Of a DNA stretch of 64,000 nt, positions 18,910-27,384 are shown in pieces. Made by a program: the position numbers and the translations under genes. Under the pieces are notes generated by a model. That model saw nothing but the letters and a program-made list of their open reading frames with translations, had not been told where the DNA came from and made no database searches. The stretch's first letter is position 1. Each line of letters starts with the position of its first letter. Origin of the DNA: Lacrimispora sp. BS-2 (GTDB lineage: Bacteria > Bacillota > Clostridia > Lachnospirales > Lachnospiraceae); assembly GCF_040207125.1 (NCBI RefSeq), contig NZ_CP157940.1, positions 806,001 to 870,000 on the forward strand, read 5' to 3'.

Positions 18910-21111
18910 TTAATATTTATAATTATCTTCTTCCGGAGCAGAAACCTCCAATGGGGCAGTTGGCTGGCCGGACGCAGAAGGTGCTTTATCCATCAGCTGG
19001 AATTTTTCTACCAGGTATTTTAAATTAAGGGCCTGGGCGGTCAGCTCTTCGGAAGTGGCCGCACTTTCTTCCGATGTTGCGGAGGTGGTCTGTACAACTG
19101 CAGAAATCTGGTCAATGCCTGCTGTGATCTGCACCAAAGCATCGGACTGGGCGGCGGATGCTTCCGCAATTTCTGCTACCCTGACGGAAGAAATGTTTGA
19201 TTTTTCAACCACGAGCCGCAGGGCTTTAGCTGTTTCATCTGCAATTTTAGTTCCGTTTCCAATGGCTGAAATAGAGCTTTCAATAAGAACTGTGGTATTT
19301 TTAGCAGCTTCTGCGGACTTGCTGGCCAGATTGCGGACTTCATCGGCAACGACTGCAAACCCCTTTCCAGCAGAACCGGCCCTTGCTGCTTCTACGGCTG
19401 CATTTAACGCCAGGATATTGGTCTGGAACGCGATATCGTCTATGGTTTTGATGATCTTGCTTATTTCGCCGGAGGTGCTTGCGATTTCATTCATTGCAGA
19501 AATCATATCTTCCATCTTCTGATTGCTGCTCAGTATGCCCTCACTCGCTTCCAGGGACAGGGAATTTGCCTCTAAGGCGTTGGACGCATTTTCCTTTACC
19601 CGTTCTGAAATTTCGTTAATGGCTGCGGATAACTCTTCAATGGAAGATGCCTGTTCCGTGGCTCCCTGGCTGAGAGACTGGGAAGCATCGGAAACCTGGG
19701 ACGCGCCGGAGGAAACCTGTTCAGAAGCCTGGTCGATCTCTGAAAGCGTATTGCTTAATGTGAGACGGATGTTCTGCATTGCTTCTAAGATATGCCGGTA
19801 TGCTCCGGTGTATTTTTCTTCGTTTTTGGTCATTGCCTTAAAGTTGCCATTGCTCATTTCACCCAGAACATCATTGATATCCTGAATAATGAAATTTAAG
19901 TTTTCTGCCATGTCCATGAATGTCCTGGACAGTACCCCGATTTCATCATTAGACTTGGCCTCCATCTGGGTATCCAGGTTGCCTGACGCGATGCCGGCAG
20001 CAGCGGCCACAACGCCGCCAATAGGGCGGAGAGTCTTTTTTAAGAAAACCGGAATGACGATATTAATAAAGGTCAGTGCAATGACTGCAAGAAGGATCAT
20101 TGATTCAATGATCTTTGTTACATCCTTTGTTAGATCTCTCTTTTCCAGACAACTGGAAGCCCACCAGGTCTGTGAGCCGCAGGTGATCGGGTAATAATGT
20201 CTGGATTCTACGGTTCCGCTGGATTTTTTTATATCAATATGGAATTCGGTTTTAGCCTGCTGTAAAGCTGTAATTTTTGCATATTCGGAAGACGGAATCA
20301 TTTCCTTTAAGTTTTTCCCGATGTGGTCACTGGATTGGCTGTCAAAGACGGTTATGTTATCTTCCGTGTAAATATTAGCATACATGGTGGGATATTTTGA
20401 ATCCGAAGTTTTTATTTTGGAGAAGTTTGATACGTTGATATCGGCCATAATAACTCCAATGACATCATCTCCCTTCATGATGGGAAATGCTATGGTACTC
20501 ATCATAGTTCCTCCGAAAACATAAGGATCCGTAATATAAGGAGCTTTTGTTTCCTTGGCAACACGGTAATAATCCTTTATGGAATAGTCACTGTATGCTC
20601 CAATGGACTGGGCTGTTTTGTTTTGTGCATCATTCTTGTCCACAAAGAGAGTATAGTCTTTGACCGCAGGATCAAATTTTCCAGATTCAAAAAATGCACC
20701 GATTCCACTGATATCAGGATTGTTGCCCACGGTTGACCAGGCTGAATTTAAGATATAATCCTCGACCGCATAAGTAGTTTCCTTTAACTGAACATTGTAT
20801 ATCTTGCTCTTTAAGTCCGTGCTGTTCAAATCGCTGACAGTGTCCTTGGCGTTATATGCACGGTTTAAGTAATCCTGCAAATTCCTGGCAGCTCCGGTGG
20901 CATCATTGATTACGGCTTGTACCATAAGGCCGTTCTGGGCGGATATTCCGGAAAATTCACCGTTGATTGCCTTTGAAACTGCTTTGCTTGCCAGTAACGC
21001 TGAGATCGTAATCAGCAATGTCATGCTTACTGCCAGAATGATTCCCGTAGTAAGGGAAGTTTTTGCAGCAAGTTTTAAATTGCTTAACTTCAGTTTTTTC
21101 ATTTTCTTCAT
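18910..21111 (-). CDS. Methyl-accepting chemotaxis protein with dCache sensor
   Basis: 733 aa. Membrane segment at about 18-40, extracellular double-Cache-like domain at about 45-330 (with [26 protein letters not shown]), second membrane segment near 340-360, HAMP, and a long helical signalling domain. The hairpin tip is complete ([39 protein letters not shown]). It senses small ligands outside and signals to CheA/CheW. Start ATG with GGGAG upstream. No chemotaxis genes adjoin it; a second, broken chemoreceptor fragment lies at 39835-40041. Confidence 0.93.
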   Translation of the reverse strand: MKKMKKLKLSNLKLAAKTSLTTGIILAVSMTLLITISALLASKAVSKAINGEFSGISAQNGLMVQAVINDATGAARNLQDYLNRAYNAKDTVSDLNSTDLKSKIYNVQLKETTYAVEDYILNSAWSTVGNNPDISGIGAFFESGKFDPAVKDYTLFVDKNDAQNKTAQSIGAYSDYSIKDYYRVAKETKAPYITDPYVFGGTMMSTIAFPIMKGDDVIGVIMADINVSNFSKIKTSDSKYPTMYANIYTEDNITVFDSQSSDHIGKNLKEMIPSSEYAKITALQQAKTEFHIDIKKSSGTVESRHYYPITCGSQTWWASSCLEKRDLTKDVTKIIESMILLAVIALTFINIVIPVFLKKTLRPIGGVVAAAAGIASGNLDTQMEAKSNDEIGVLSRTFMDMAENLNFIIQDINDVLGEMSNGNFKAMTKNEEKYTGAYRHILEAMQNIRLTLSNTLSEIDQASEQVSSGASQVSDASQSLSQGATEQASSIEELSAAINEISERVKENASNALEANSLSLEASEGILSSNQKMEDMISAMNEIASTSGEISKIIKTIDDIAFQTNILALNAAVEAARAGSAGKGFAVVADEVRNLASKSAEAAKNTTVLIESSISAIGNGTKIADETAKALRLVVEKSNISSVRVAEIAEASAAQSDALVQITAGIDQISAVVQTTSATSEESAATSEELTAQALNLKYLVEKFQLMDKAPSASGQPTAPLEVSAPEEDNYKY

Positions 21112-21438
21112 AATTGCATTATACTCCCTTTAATTTATTGATCAGTAAAAATAAGCCCCAAATGGAGAAAGTGGGAAACAATGGAGGAACCTCCTTTCCT
21201 GTTTAAAGGCATATATGTACTATCTGTATAACCACTATATATTCGACATGAAATGACAAAAAATAATAGTAAAACATTATTTTTCTAAGAATTGTAACAA
21301 TTGCTGTATCAATGCTCAATGTTCATAGAAAGACTCTGGGCCATCCATTATTCATGGAAGCGGTTATTTTAAGAGGACAGGGGACTCACCCCGTTTTATA
21401 AACAGATGCAAATAAGCAAAAAATTCTTTTGGGAAATT

Positions 21439-21454
21439 CGTTGTAAATACAACG
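21439..21454. promoter_or_regulatory. Palindrome CGTTGTAAATACAACG, probable Crp/Fnr operator of the ferredoxin gene
   Basis: Arms CGTTGTA and TACAACG are separated by AA. The centre (21446.5) lies 29.5 nt before a TATGAT -10 box at 21476-21481, which puts it at -41.5 from the predicted start, the class-II activator position. The same GTTGTA-N2-TACAAC motif occurs at 23014. The remainder of the 21112-21516 gap shows no gene. Confidence 0.7.
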
Positions 21455-21516
21455 GACAGAATCCCGGCAGCATAGTATGATAACTCCAGAAAGCAAACAA
21501 CAGGAGGATATGAGGG

Positions 21517-22218
21517 ATGGTTCGTAGAATTATTCAGATTGATAAAGAAAAATGCAATGGATGTGGTCTTTGTGCGGCGGCATGTCATGAGGGAGCCATT
21601 GGAATGGTAAATGGAAAAGCAGAGCTTATGCGGGATGATTACTGCGATGGATTAGGGGATTGCCTTCCTGCATGTCCTACCGGGGCCATCACATTTATAG
21701 AAAGAGAAGCAGCCGCTTATGATGAAGAGGCGGTGGCATTGAATAAGAAAAAGGCTGGGGGAAAAGGAAATGCTTCCTTTAGCAGATGTCCTGGAAGCCG
21801 GGCCATGAAGATCGAGCGCGGGGCTGAAGCTAAGAAGACGGAAGAGGTCCCTATTCAGTCCCAGTTAAGACAGTGGCCGGTGCAGATCAAGCTGGTTCCT
21901 GTGAAAGCGCCTTATTTTGAAGAGGCAGATTTATTGATCGCAGCGGATTGCAGCGCCTATGCTTATGGAGACTTTCATCAGAAATTCTTAAAGGGAAAGG
22001 TCGTTCTTGTAGGATGTCCCAAGCTTGACCAGGTGGATTACAGCGAAAAGCTGGCAGAGATCATAAGGAACAACGCCATTCAAAGCATTACGGTCGTCCG
22101 GATGGAGGTACCATGCTGCGGCGGTCTGGAACATGCGGCTTTAAGAGCTCTTGAGGACAGCGGAAAAGAAATTCCCTGCCAGGTCGTTACCATCTCTGTT
22201 GATGGAAATATTATATAA
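21517..22218 (+). CDS. Two-cluster ferredoxin with C-terminal Cys-rich domain
   Basis: 233 aa. Two [4Fe-4S] motifs sit at residues 11-60: CNGCGLCAAACHEGA and a second, looser one, CDGLGDCLPACPTGA. The C-terminal domain holds more cysteines, including RCPGS, VGCPKLD and PCCGGLEH, the last recalling CCG-type cluster sites. This protein type often accompanies hcp genes and may pass electrons to Hcp. The gene has its own promoter with the predicted Crp/Fnr operator and faces the Crp/Fnr gene convergently. The partner and reaction are inferred from context only. Confidence 0.8.
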   Translation: MVRRIIQIDKEKCNGCGLCAAACHEGAIGMVNGKAELMRDDYCDGLGDCLPACPTGAITFIEREAAAYDEEAVALNKKKAGGKGNASFSRCPGSRAMKIERGAEAKKTEEVPIQSQLRQWPVQIKLVPVKAPYFEEADLLIAADCSAYAYGDFHQKFLKGKVVLVGCPKLDQVDYSEKLAEIIRNNAIQSITVVRMEVPCCGGLEHAALRALEDSGKEIPCQVVTISVDGNII

Positions 22219-22223
22219 AATTA

Positions 22224-22266
22224 AAAACGGAATCCGGCAGGTAATGATGCCGGATTCCGTTTTTTA
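22224..22266. terminator. Bidirectional terminator between ferredoxin and Crp/Fnr genes
   Basis: ACGGAATCCGGCA pairs with TGCCGGATTCCGT; T-runs flank it on both strands. Confidence 0.92.
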
Positions 22267-22305
22267 TACAGGCTTTAAAGGCTGGGACGGACAGGAAGAT
22301 AGAAA

Positions 22306-22983
22306 TTATCCTTCATGGAAATCTTCTTTTAAGGTGAACCGGTTCTTCTTATAGGTTAAAATTCCTTCGTCCTGTAATTTGCTCATTTCATTGGACAGGG
22401 CGCTGCGGTCAATGGACAGGTAATCCGCCAGCTGCTGCCTGTTAAATGGAATATCAAAGGTAGAGGAATTGTTTTTTAAGGATTCGGCGGAAAGGTAGGA
22501 GAGCAGTTTTTCCCTGATGGTCTTTTTGGACATATGCTGCATTTTTTTTGTGAGGGTCAAATTCCTTCTGGCAATGGAAGATAAAAAATTTTGTAACAGA
22601 CGTGTATGAAAGGTGCATGCGGAAGTGCACACATGCAGAATCTTGTTAAAGTCCATAAACAGCACATCGCATTCAGAGTCGGAGATAACACTCATTTCAA
22701 TCGGTATGGAGGGGATGCAGGCATAGGTTTCCGCAAAAATAGTGCCTGGCATAACATCGGAAATAATGGTCCGTTTGCCCCAGAAATCCTCCTGTATGAT
22801 AAGAGCGGACCCTGAGAGAAGCATTCCAACGGAACGGATGTAGTCCCCGCTTCTTATGATAAATTCTTCTTTTTTAAAATGCCTGATCCGGGCCGACAGG
22901 CAATTTAACATTGCGCTGATCTCCTCTGGCTGGACTCCGGAAAACAGGTTAGATTTTTTTAATACGGATAAGTATTCCTCCAT
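22306..22983 (-). CDS. Crp/Fnr-family regulator, HcpR-like
   Basis: 225 aa. Cyclic-nucleotide-binding fold at about 10-130 and winged HTH at about 160-215 with the recognition helix RQQLADYLSIDRSALSNEMSKLQDEG. There is no N-terminal Fnr-type Cys cluster; cysteines occur at CLSARI, CIPS, CDVLF and CTSACTF, so a cluster- or haem-based sensor is possible but not shown. It sits between a ferredoxin and the cupin-hcp genes. A perfect 16-bp palindrome lies in its divergent promoter, partly over its own -35/-10 spacer. It likely activates both redox units and represses itself; this is inferred from site position. Confidence 0.88.
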   Translation of the reverse strand: MEEYLSVLKKSNLFSGVQPEEISAMLNCLSARIRHFKKEEFIIRSGDYIRSVGMLLSGSALIIQEDFWGKRTIISDVMPGTIFAETYACIPSIPIEMSVISDSECDVLFMDFNKILHVCTSACTFHTRLLQNFLSSIARRNLTLTKKMQHMSKKTIREKLLSYLSAESLKNNSSTFDIPFNRQQLADYLSIDRSALSNEMSKLQDEGILTYKKNRFTLKEDFHEG

Positions 22984-23013
22984 TTGCCGTCTCCTTTTAA
23001 ATTATTTTTATAA

Positions 23014-23029
23014 TGTTGTAATTACAACA
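23014..23029. promoter_or_regulatory. Perfect 16-bp palindrome TGTTGTAATTACAACA, probable Crp/Fnr operator
   Basis: Its centre (23021.5) is 29.5 nt before the TATAAT at 23051-23056 (cupin direction), i.e. -41.5 from the predicted start. On the minus strand a TATAAA begins one base after the palindrome, so the same site would block the regulator's own promoter. Confidence 0.78.
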
Positions 23030-23095
23030 GAAATGTTGAAATTATTATATTATAATCTGTTTATAAAAGCAAGAGAAAAACAAGGAGGCAGACAA

Positions 23096-23431
23096 ATGTC
23101 AGAGAAATTTATTAAAAATATAAAGCATGAAGAAATCGTAATGTTATCTGATCTGGTTCAGGCAAATGAAGGCCAGATCGTCAGCAAGACCCTTGCACAG
23201 AATGAAGCTCTCAGCATTACGTTATTTGCATTTGATAAAGGGGAAGAAATCAGTACCCACGAATCCAACGGGGATGCCATGGTGACTGTTTTGGAAGGAA
23301 CCGGAAAATTTACGGTAGATGGTAAGGAGTATCTGTTAAATGCAGGAGAGACCCTTATCATGCCTGCTAAAAAGCCACATGCAGTTTATGCACAAGAACG
23401 CTTTAAGATGGAATTGGTCGTGGTATTTTAA
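23096..23431 (+). CDS. Small cupin-domain protein
   Basis: 111 aa from the ATG at 23096, with AAGGAGG at 23082-23088. The in-frame sequence further upstream runs through the operator and is not coding. It is a single cupin barrel with motif-1-like residues around EEISTHESNGDAMVTVLEGTGKFTVDGKEY and motif 2 GETLIMPAKKPHAVYA, giving possible metal-binding His and Glu. Such cupins are common beside hcp in clostridia; function is unproven. It lies 44 nt ahead of hcp and should be co-transcribed with it. Confidence 0.85.
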   Translation: MSEKFIKNIKHEEIVMLSDLVQANEGQIVSKTLAQNEALSITLFAFDKGEEISTHESNGDAMVTVLEGTGKFTVDGKEYLLNAGETLIMPAKKPHAVYAQERFKMELVVVF

Positions 23432-23475
23432 CCAGTTGGAATGAAAAGGACAAAATAGAAAGGTTGAATAAATAT

Positions 23476-25068
23476 ATGGATAGTAAGATGTTTTGCTTTC
23501 AGTGTGAACAGACGGCAGGCTGCAGCGGCTGTACGGGCAGCGCAGGAGTGTGCGGCAAGTCAGCCAGCACTGCAAATTTGCAGGATGAACTGACAGGCGC
23601 CCTGATCGGTCTGGCAAAGGCCTGCGGCAATAATTCTCCTTTGGAGACAACCACAAGAATCCTTGTGGAAGGGCTGTTCACCACCATTACAAATGTAAAC
23701 TTTAATGATGAAGTTTTAATAAAGATGATCAAAAGGGTGCGGGAAGAAAAAGAAAGAATCGTGCCGGATTGCAGCAAATGCACCTCTGTCTGCGGAAATA
23801 CTTCTGATTATGATATGAAGAACATCTGGGATGCACAGGAAGATATCCGTTCCTTAAAGTCTTTGATTTTATTCGGACTTCGCGGCGTTGCGGCCTATGC
23901 CTACCATGCCATGGTGCTTGGATATGAAGATGAAGGGGTCAATCATTTCTTCTATAAGGCTCTGTCAATCATCAGCTATGATCTGACCATGGAGCAGCTT
24001 CTTCCGGTGGCCCTTGAAGTGGGAGAGGTAAATTTAAAATGCATGGAACTTCTGGATAAAGCAAACACCACTGCATTTGGGACTCCTAAGCCGGCCAAAG
24101 TACCTCTTACCATTGAAAAAGGTCCGTTTATTGTAATCACCGGACATGATTTATATGATTTAAAACAACTCCTTGAGCAGACGAAGGATAAGGGAATCAA
24201 TATCTATACTCACGGAGAGATGCTTCCGGCCCATGGCTATCCGGAATTAAAGAAGTATCCTCATTTAAAGGGGAATTTCGGAACTGCATGGCAGAATCAG
24301 CAAAAAGAGTTTGATGATCTTCCAGCACCGATCCTCTTTACCACAAACTGCCTGATGCCGGTAAAGAAGAGCTATGCTGACCGTGTATTCACCACAGAAG
24401 TGGTTTCCTATCCGGAAATGGTCCACATAGGAGAAGACAAAGACTTTACTCCTGTAATCGAAAAGGCGCTGGAGCTTGGCGGATATGAGGAAGACCATGA
24501 AATGACCGGAATCAACGGCGGTAAGGAAGTCATGACAGGATTTTCCCATGGAACTGTATTGGGAGTTGCGGATCAGGTCATTGACGCAGTAAAGCAGGGA
24601 GCGATCAGCCACTTCTTCTTAGTAGGCGGCTGTGACGGCGCTAAGACAGGAAGAAATTATTATACGGAATTTGTAAAGCAGTCTCCTAAGGATTCCATCA
24701 TCTTAACCCTGGCCTGCGGAAAATACCGTTTTAATGACCTTGACCTTGGAACCATTGGAGGGCTTCCAAGAATCATGGATATGGGACAGTGTAATGATGC
24801 ATTCAGTGCCATCAAGGTAGCGGTGGCTCTGGCGGAAGCCTTTGAATGCGGGGTCAATGAGCTCCCATTGTCCATGGTATTATCCTGGTATGAGCAGAAG
24901 GCAGTATGCATTCTTCTTACCTTGCTGCACCTTGGAATCAAGAACATTTATCTGGGGCCATCTTTACCGGCATTCTTATCACAGAATGTATTAACGTTCC
25001 TTGTTGAGAACTATGGAATATCACCCATCAGCACACCGGAAGAGGATTTAAAGAAAATTCTTGGATAA
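23476..25068 (+). CDS. hcp: Hydroxylamine reductase / hybrid-cluster protein
   Basis: 530 aa from the ATG at 23476; GAAAGG at 23458-23463 favours this over the TTG at 23464. The N-terminal cluster ligands Cys7, Cys10, Cys19 and Cys26 are spaced CX2C-X8-C-X6-C, close to the class-I pattern. Hybrid-cluster residues appear in GHDLYDL, HGEMLPAHGYPELKKYPHL, TTNCLMP, GGCDGAKTGRNYYTEF and LACGKYRFN. Hcp reduces NO and hydroxylamine in the cytoplasm of anaerobes. It stands in a Crp/Fnr-controlled unit with a cupin, and DUF1858 and hemerythrin genes follow on the same strand. Confidence 0.96.
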   Translation: MDSKMFCFQCEQTAGCSGCTGSAGVCGKSASTANLQDELTGALIGLAKACGNNSPLETTTRILVEGLFTTITNVNFNDEVLIKMIKRVREEKERIVPDCSKCTSVCGNTSDYDMKNIWDAQEDIRSLKSLILFGLRGVAAYAYHAMVLGYEDEGVNHFFYKALSIISYDLTMEQLLPVALEVGEVNLKCMELLDKANTTAFGTPKPAKVPLTIEKGPFIVITGHDLYDLKQLLEQTKDKGINIYTHGEMLPAHGYPELKKYPHLKGNFGTAWQNQQKEFDDLPAPILFTTNCLMPVKKSYADRVFTTEVVSYPEMVHIGEDKDFTPVIEKALELGGYEEDHEMTGINGGKEVMTGFSHGTVLGVADQVIDAVKQGAISHFFLVGGCDGAKTGRNYYTEFVKQSPKDSIILTLACGKYRFNDLDLGTIGGLPRIMDMGQCNDAFSAIKVAVALAEAFECGVNELPLSMVLSWYEQKAVCILLTLLHLGIKNIYLGPSLPAFLSQNVLTFLVENYGISPISTPEEDLKKILG

Positions 25069-25104
25069 TATAAATCATAAATAACAAATCAGGAGGAAAA
25101 TTAT

Positions 25105-25287
25105 ATGATAACGAAAGAAATGTATATTGGAGAAATTTTAAGAAGCAATCCAAAGGCAGCGGAGATTTTAATGGGCTGCGGCATGCACTGTCTGGGATGT
25201 CCGTCATCCCAGATGGAATCCTTAGAGGATGCATGTATGGTTCACGGGCTTGATACAGACACAGTTCTGGACAAGCTGAACCAGTAA
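25105..25287 (+). CDS. DUF1858 / Hcp-associated redox-disulfide protein
   Basis: 60 aa with AGGAGG upstream of the ATG. The core [22 protein letters not shown] and the motif [21 protein letters not shown] match the DUF1858 (prismane-associated) family, in which a CxxC pair is thought to be redox-active or metal-binding. It follows hcp by 36 nt and precedes the unknown gene by 16 nt, so it is part of the same stress operon. DUF1858 resembles the N-terminal part of ScdA/RIC-type di-iron repair proteins, whose hemerythrin part could correspond to the separate genes downstream. Confidence 0.88.
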   Translation: MITKEMYIGEILRSNPKAAEILMGCGMHCLGCPSSQMESLEDACMVHGLDTDTVLDKLNQ

Positions 25288-25303
25288 AGGAAAGAGGTGT
25301 AAA

Positions 25304-25912
25304 ATGAGTGCCTTTTTAGGACCAATCCACACTTGGTTATACAACAAAATAAAATTTCAGGATGCAATGACTGATGCAATTTTAGATTTTGCAGAAGAAA
25401 CCGGTTGCAGCAAAGACCTTAGAGCCAGGACCGACGGCAGATATGGAGTGCTTGAAAAGGGAAATCTGGAGGATATGATCGATACGGGCAATATCCATGG
25501 CTGGCTTCAGGAAAAAGTGAGCCTGGTGGAAAACAGACTGGCTTATGTGGTCACTGAGCTTATAGAAACGGATCAGGAAAGATTGTCCCATATTTCTGAT
25601 GCAGTCCGGAACTTTGGAAAAAGAAATTCTGCGGATAAAAACATTACGGTCCGCAAAGGCTATGATTATCTTGAAAGCACCCTGCTAAACGGCATGCCTT
25701 GTGACAGAGTAAACGAGCTGGTTCAGGAAACGGAAGACAAACTGGTATGGAGACAGACCCAGGATATCCATGGCGCTTATTGGAACATGATCCATGGAGA
25801 TGTAACACATTATTATACCTTGAGAGAATCTCTGATAAAAGGAATGTTTGAGGATTCCGAACTGGAATTTCATCAGATAGAAGATCAGGTATATGAATTG
25901 AGGAGGCGCTAA
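25304..25912 (+). CDS. Conserved protein of unknown function in the hcp operon
   Basis: 202 aa, AAAGAGGTG upstream. I do not recognise a named family. It is hydrophilic and mostly helical, with histidines and acidic residues spread through it: GNIHGWLQEKV, ETDQERLSHISDAV, DIHGAYWNMIHGDVTHYYTLRE and ELEFHQIEDQVYELRRR. It has a single pair of Cys (GCSKD, MPCDR), no signal peptide and no membrane segment. The stop overlaps the next start (TAATG), so it is translationally coupled to a hemerythrin. The His/Glu content could fit a metal-handling role, but nothing proves it. Confidence 0.7.
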   Translation: MSAFLGPIHTWLYNKIKFQDAMTDAILDFAEETGCSKDLRARTDGRYGVLEKGNLEDMIDTGNIHGWLQEKVSLVENRLAYVVTELIETDQERLSHISDAVRNFGKRNSADKNITVRKGYDYLESTLLNGMPCDRVNELVQETEDKLVWRQTQDIHGAYWNMIHGDVTHYYTLRESLIKGMFEDSELEFHQIEDQVYELRRR

Positions 25913-26460
25913 TGTACGGAATAGATATTTTAATGAAAGAGCATGAAAACATTCTGGCTTTTACCGGCTTTTTAAGAAGTATCAGCTCCGATATTCTGGA
26001 GGGGAAGCCGGTGGATGCCCCCCTGCTGCGGGAGTGCCTTGAATTTGCAAGAAATTACGCAGATAAGCATCATCACGGAAAGGAAGAAAAGATCTTGTTC
26101 CGGATCATGATGGAAAATATGGGACCTGTTGCGGAAAAGCTTATCAGGAATGGTATGCTTGTGGAACATGATCTTGGAAGATTATATCTTTCTGAGCTGG
26201 AAAAAGCCATAGATGAATATGAGAAAAATCCGGGAACAGAGCCAAAGCTGGATATCATCTCCAATGCGGTTGGCTATGGCGCCTTATTAAAGCGCCATAT
26301 TGAAAAAGAGGATGAGGCTGCCTATTCATTTGCAGTACGTGCATTGGCAGAGGATAAGTTAAAAGCTGTGGATGATGAGACGGAATCATTTGAAAGACAG
26401 GCAAAGGACCAGGGCGTACAGGATAAGTACGAATCCTGGATCCGCGAAAAAACAAGGTAA
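25912..26460 (+). CDS. Hemerythrin HHE-domain protein
   Basis: 182 aa. The di-iron ligands of the hemerythrin fold are visible: ILMKEHENIL, KHHHGKEEKILF, VEHDLGR and LKRHIEKEDEAAY. The extended length and the HHHGKEE motif match YtfE/RIC-like hemerythrin proteins involved in iron-sulfur repair or NO handling, but without the N-terminal ScdA domain. It is coupled by a 1-nt overlap to the unknown protein and belongs to the hcp-DUF1858 operon. Confidence 0.9.
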   Translation: MYGIDILMKEHENILAFTGFLRSISSDILEGKPVDAPLLRECLEFARNYADKHHHGKEEKILFRIMMENMGPVAEKLIRNGMLVEHDLGRLYLSELEKAIDEYEKNPGTEPKLDIISNAVGYGALLKRHIEKEDEAAYSFAVRALAEDKLKAVDDETESFERQAKDQGVQDKYESWIREKTR

Positions 26461-26539
26461 CAGGGACGGGACGGCCTGGAGGGGAAACAGGCCGTCCCAT
26501 CTGCTATATGGAAGATACAAAAGAAAGGGGCGTACAGGA

Positions 26540-26947
26540 ATGGAGTTAAAAAATTATATGGAGCAGCATGATCGGATACGGGAAGAATTAGAGATCTTGA
26601 AAAGGCTGTGCAAAAACAGGGACTTAGAACAAACATCATCGGAAATCGCCTTACATATAAGCAGTCTTGCAGGAAAGCTGAAAATACATTTATCCTCAGA
26701 GGATCAGTACCTTTACCCATCCTTTTTAAGATCCGGTGATTCAAGGCTGGTGAATCAGGCGGAGGAATATCAAAAGGAAATGGGAAACCTGCTTGCCCTG
26801 TTTACGGAATTTAAGGATAAATATAATACAAAAATAAAAATCCTTTCAGAAAGGGAAAGCTTTTTCGGCGAGGCTGAAAAAATCATGAGAAGCATTGAAG
26901 TGAGAATGCAAAAAGAGGAAAGGGGTCTATACCGTCTGGTGAGATAA
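26540..26947 (+). CDS. Second, shorter hemerythrin-like protein
   Basis: 135 aa from the ATG at 26540 (AAAGGGGCG upstream); the frame is open further upstream but that part is not coding. EQHDRIREEL (His10), LHISSLAGKLKIHLSSEDQYLYP and IEVRMQKEERGLY keep part of the HHE ligand set: His in helices 1 and 2 plus Glu/Asp. The C-terminal helix lacks an obvious His, so the di-iron site may be incomplete. It lies 79 nt after the first hemerythrin and probably ends this operon, before the terminator at 27033. Confidence 0.75.
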   Translation: MELKNYMEQHDRIREELEILKRLCKNRDLEQTSSEIALHISSLAGKLKIHLSSEDQYLYPSFLRSGDSRLVNQAEEYQKEMGNLLALFTEFKDKYNTKIKILSERESFFGEAEKIMRSIEVRMQKEERGLYRLVR

Positions 26948-27032
26948 GGAAGTATAATGGCTGGATATTGCAATGGATTTTTGGCTTATGCAGCAATTAA
27001 AGATGATAGTTGGAAATGTTACAGAAAAGCTG

Positions 27033-27074
27033 GAGGCTGTACACGAATACTTCGTGCAACAGTCTCTTTTTTTG
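27033..27074 (+). terminator. Terminator after the hemerythrin genes
   Basis: GAGGCTGT-AC-ACGAA pairs with TTCGT-GCA-ACAGTCTC (one G-T pair), followed by TTTTTTTG. Confidence 0.75.
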
Positions 27075-27167
27075 TTATAAAACCGTAAAAATGGGAAGGC
27101 TATTTTTAAATTCCTCCGTATAAAGAAAGCATACAGATTTGATAATATTCCGTATCATGGATTTACA

Positions 27168-27365
27168 TTGTTATCATTTTTACTTATACTTTTTCAGGTG
27201 ATCCCGTTTCTTATTCAGACCCTGAAAAAGTCCGCAGAGCTGGATATGACTGACGAAATTGCACATGAGATAAATCTTTTCTGTGTGCAGGTCCGCAGGC
27301 TGGAGCTTAAGGACTTATCGGCCACGGAAGAGAAATTTAAGGAACCAGTGAATGAAACATTTTAA
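27168..27365 (+). CDS. Possible small membrane-anchored ORF ahead of the P-type ATPase
   Basis: 65 codons from a TTG, with one hydrophobic stretch at the N-terminus (LSFLLILFQVIPFLIQTL) and a charged tail. No convincing ribosome site precedes the TTG, and the frame stays open upstream to about 27085 without an ATG. It may be a small gene, a degenerate fragment or chance. No homology is recognised. Confidence 0.25.
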   Translation: MLSFLLILFQVIPFLIQTLKKSAELDMTDEIAHEINLFCVQVRRLELKDLSATEEKFKEPVNETF

Positions 27366-27384
27366 TTGAAAGGAGGAGGATTAA

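Noticed and set aside
22856..23095. Longer N-terminus for the cupin protein
   Set aside because: The extension crosses the regulator gene and the palindromic operator; the ATG at 23096 has a perfect ribosome site.
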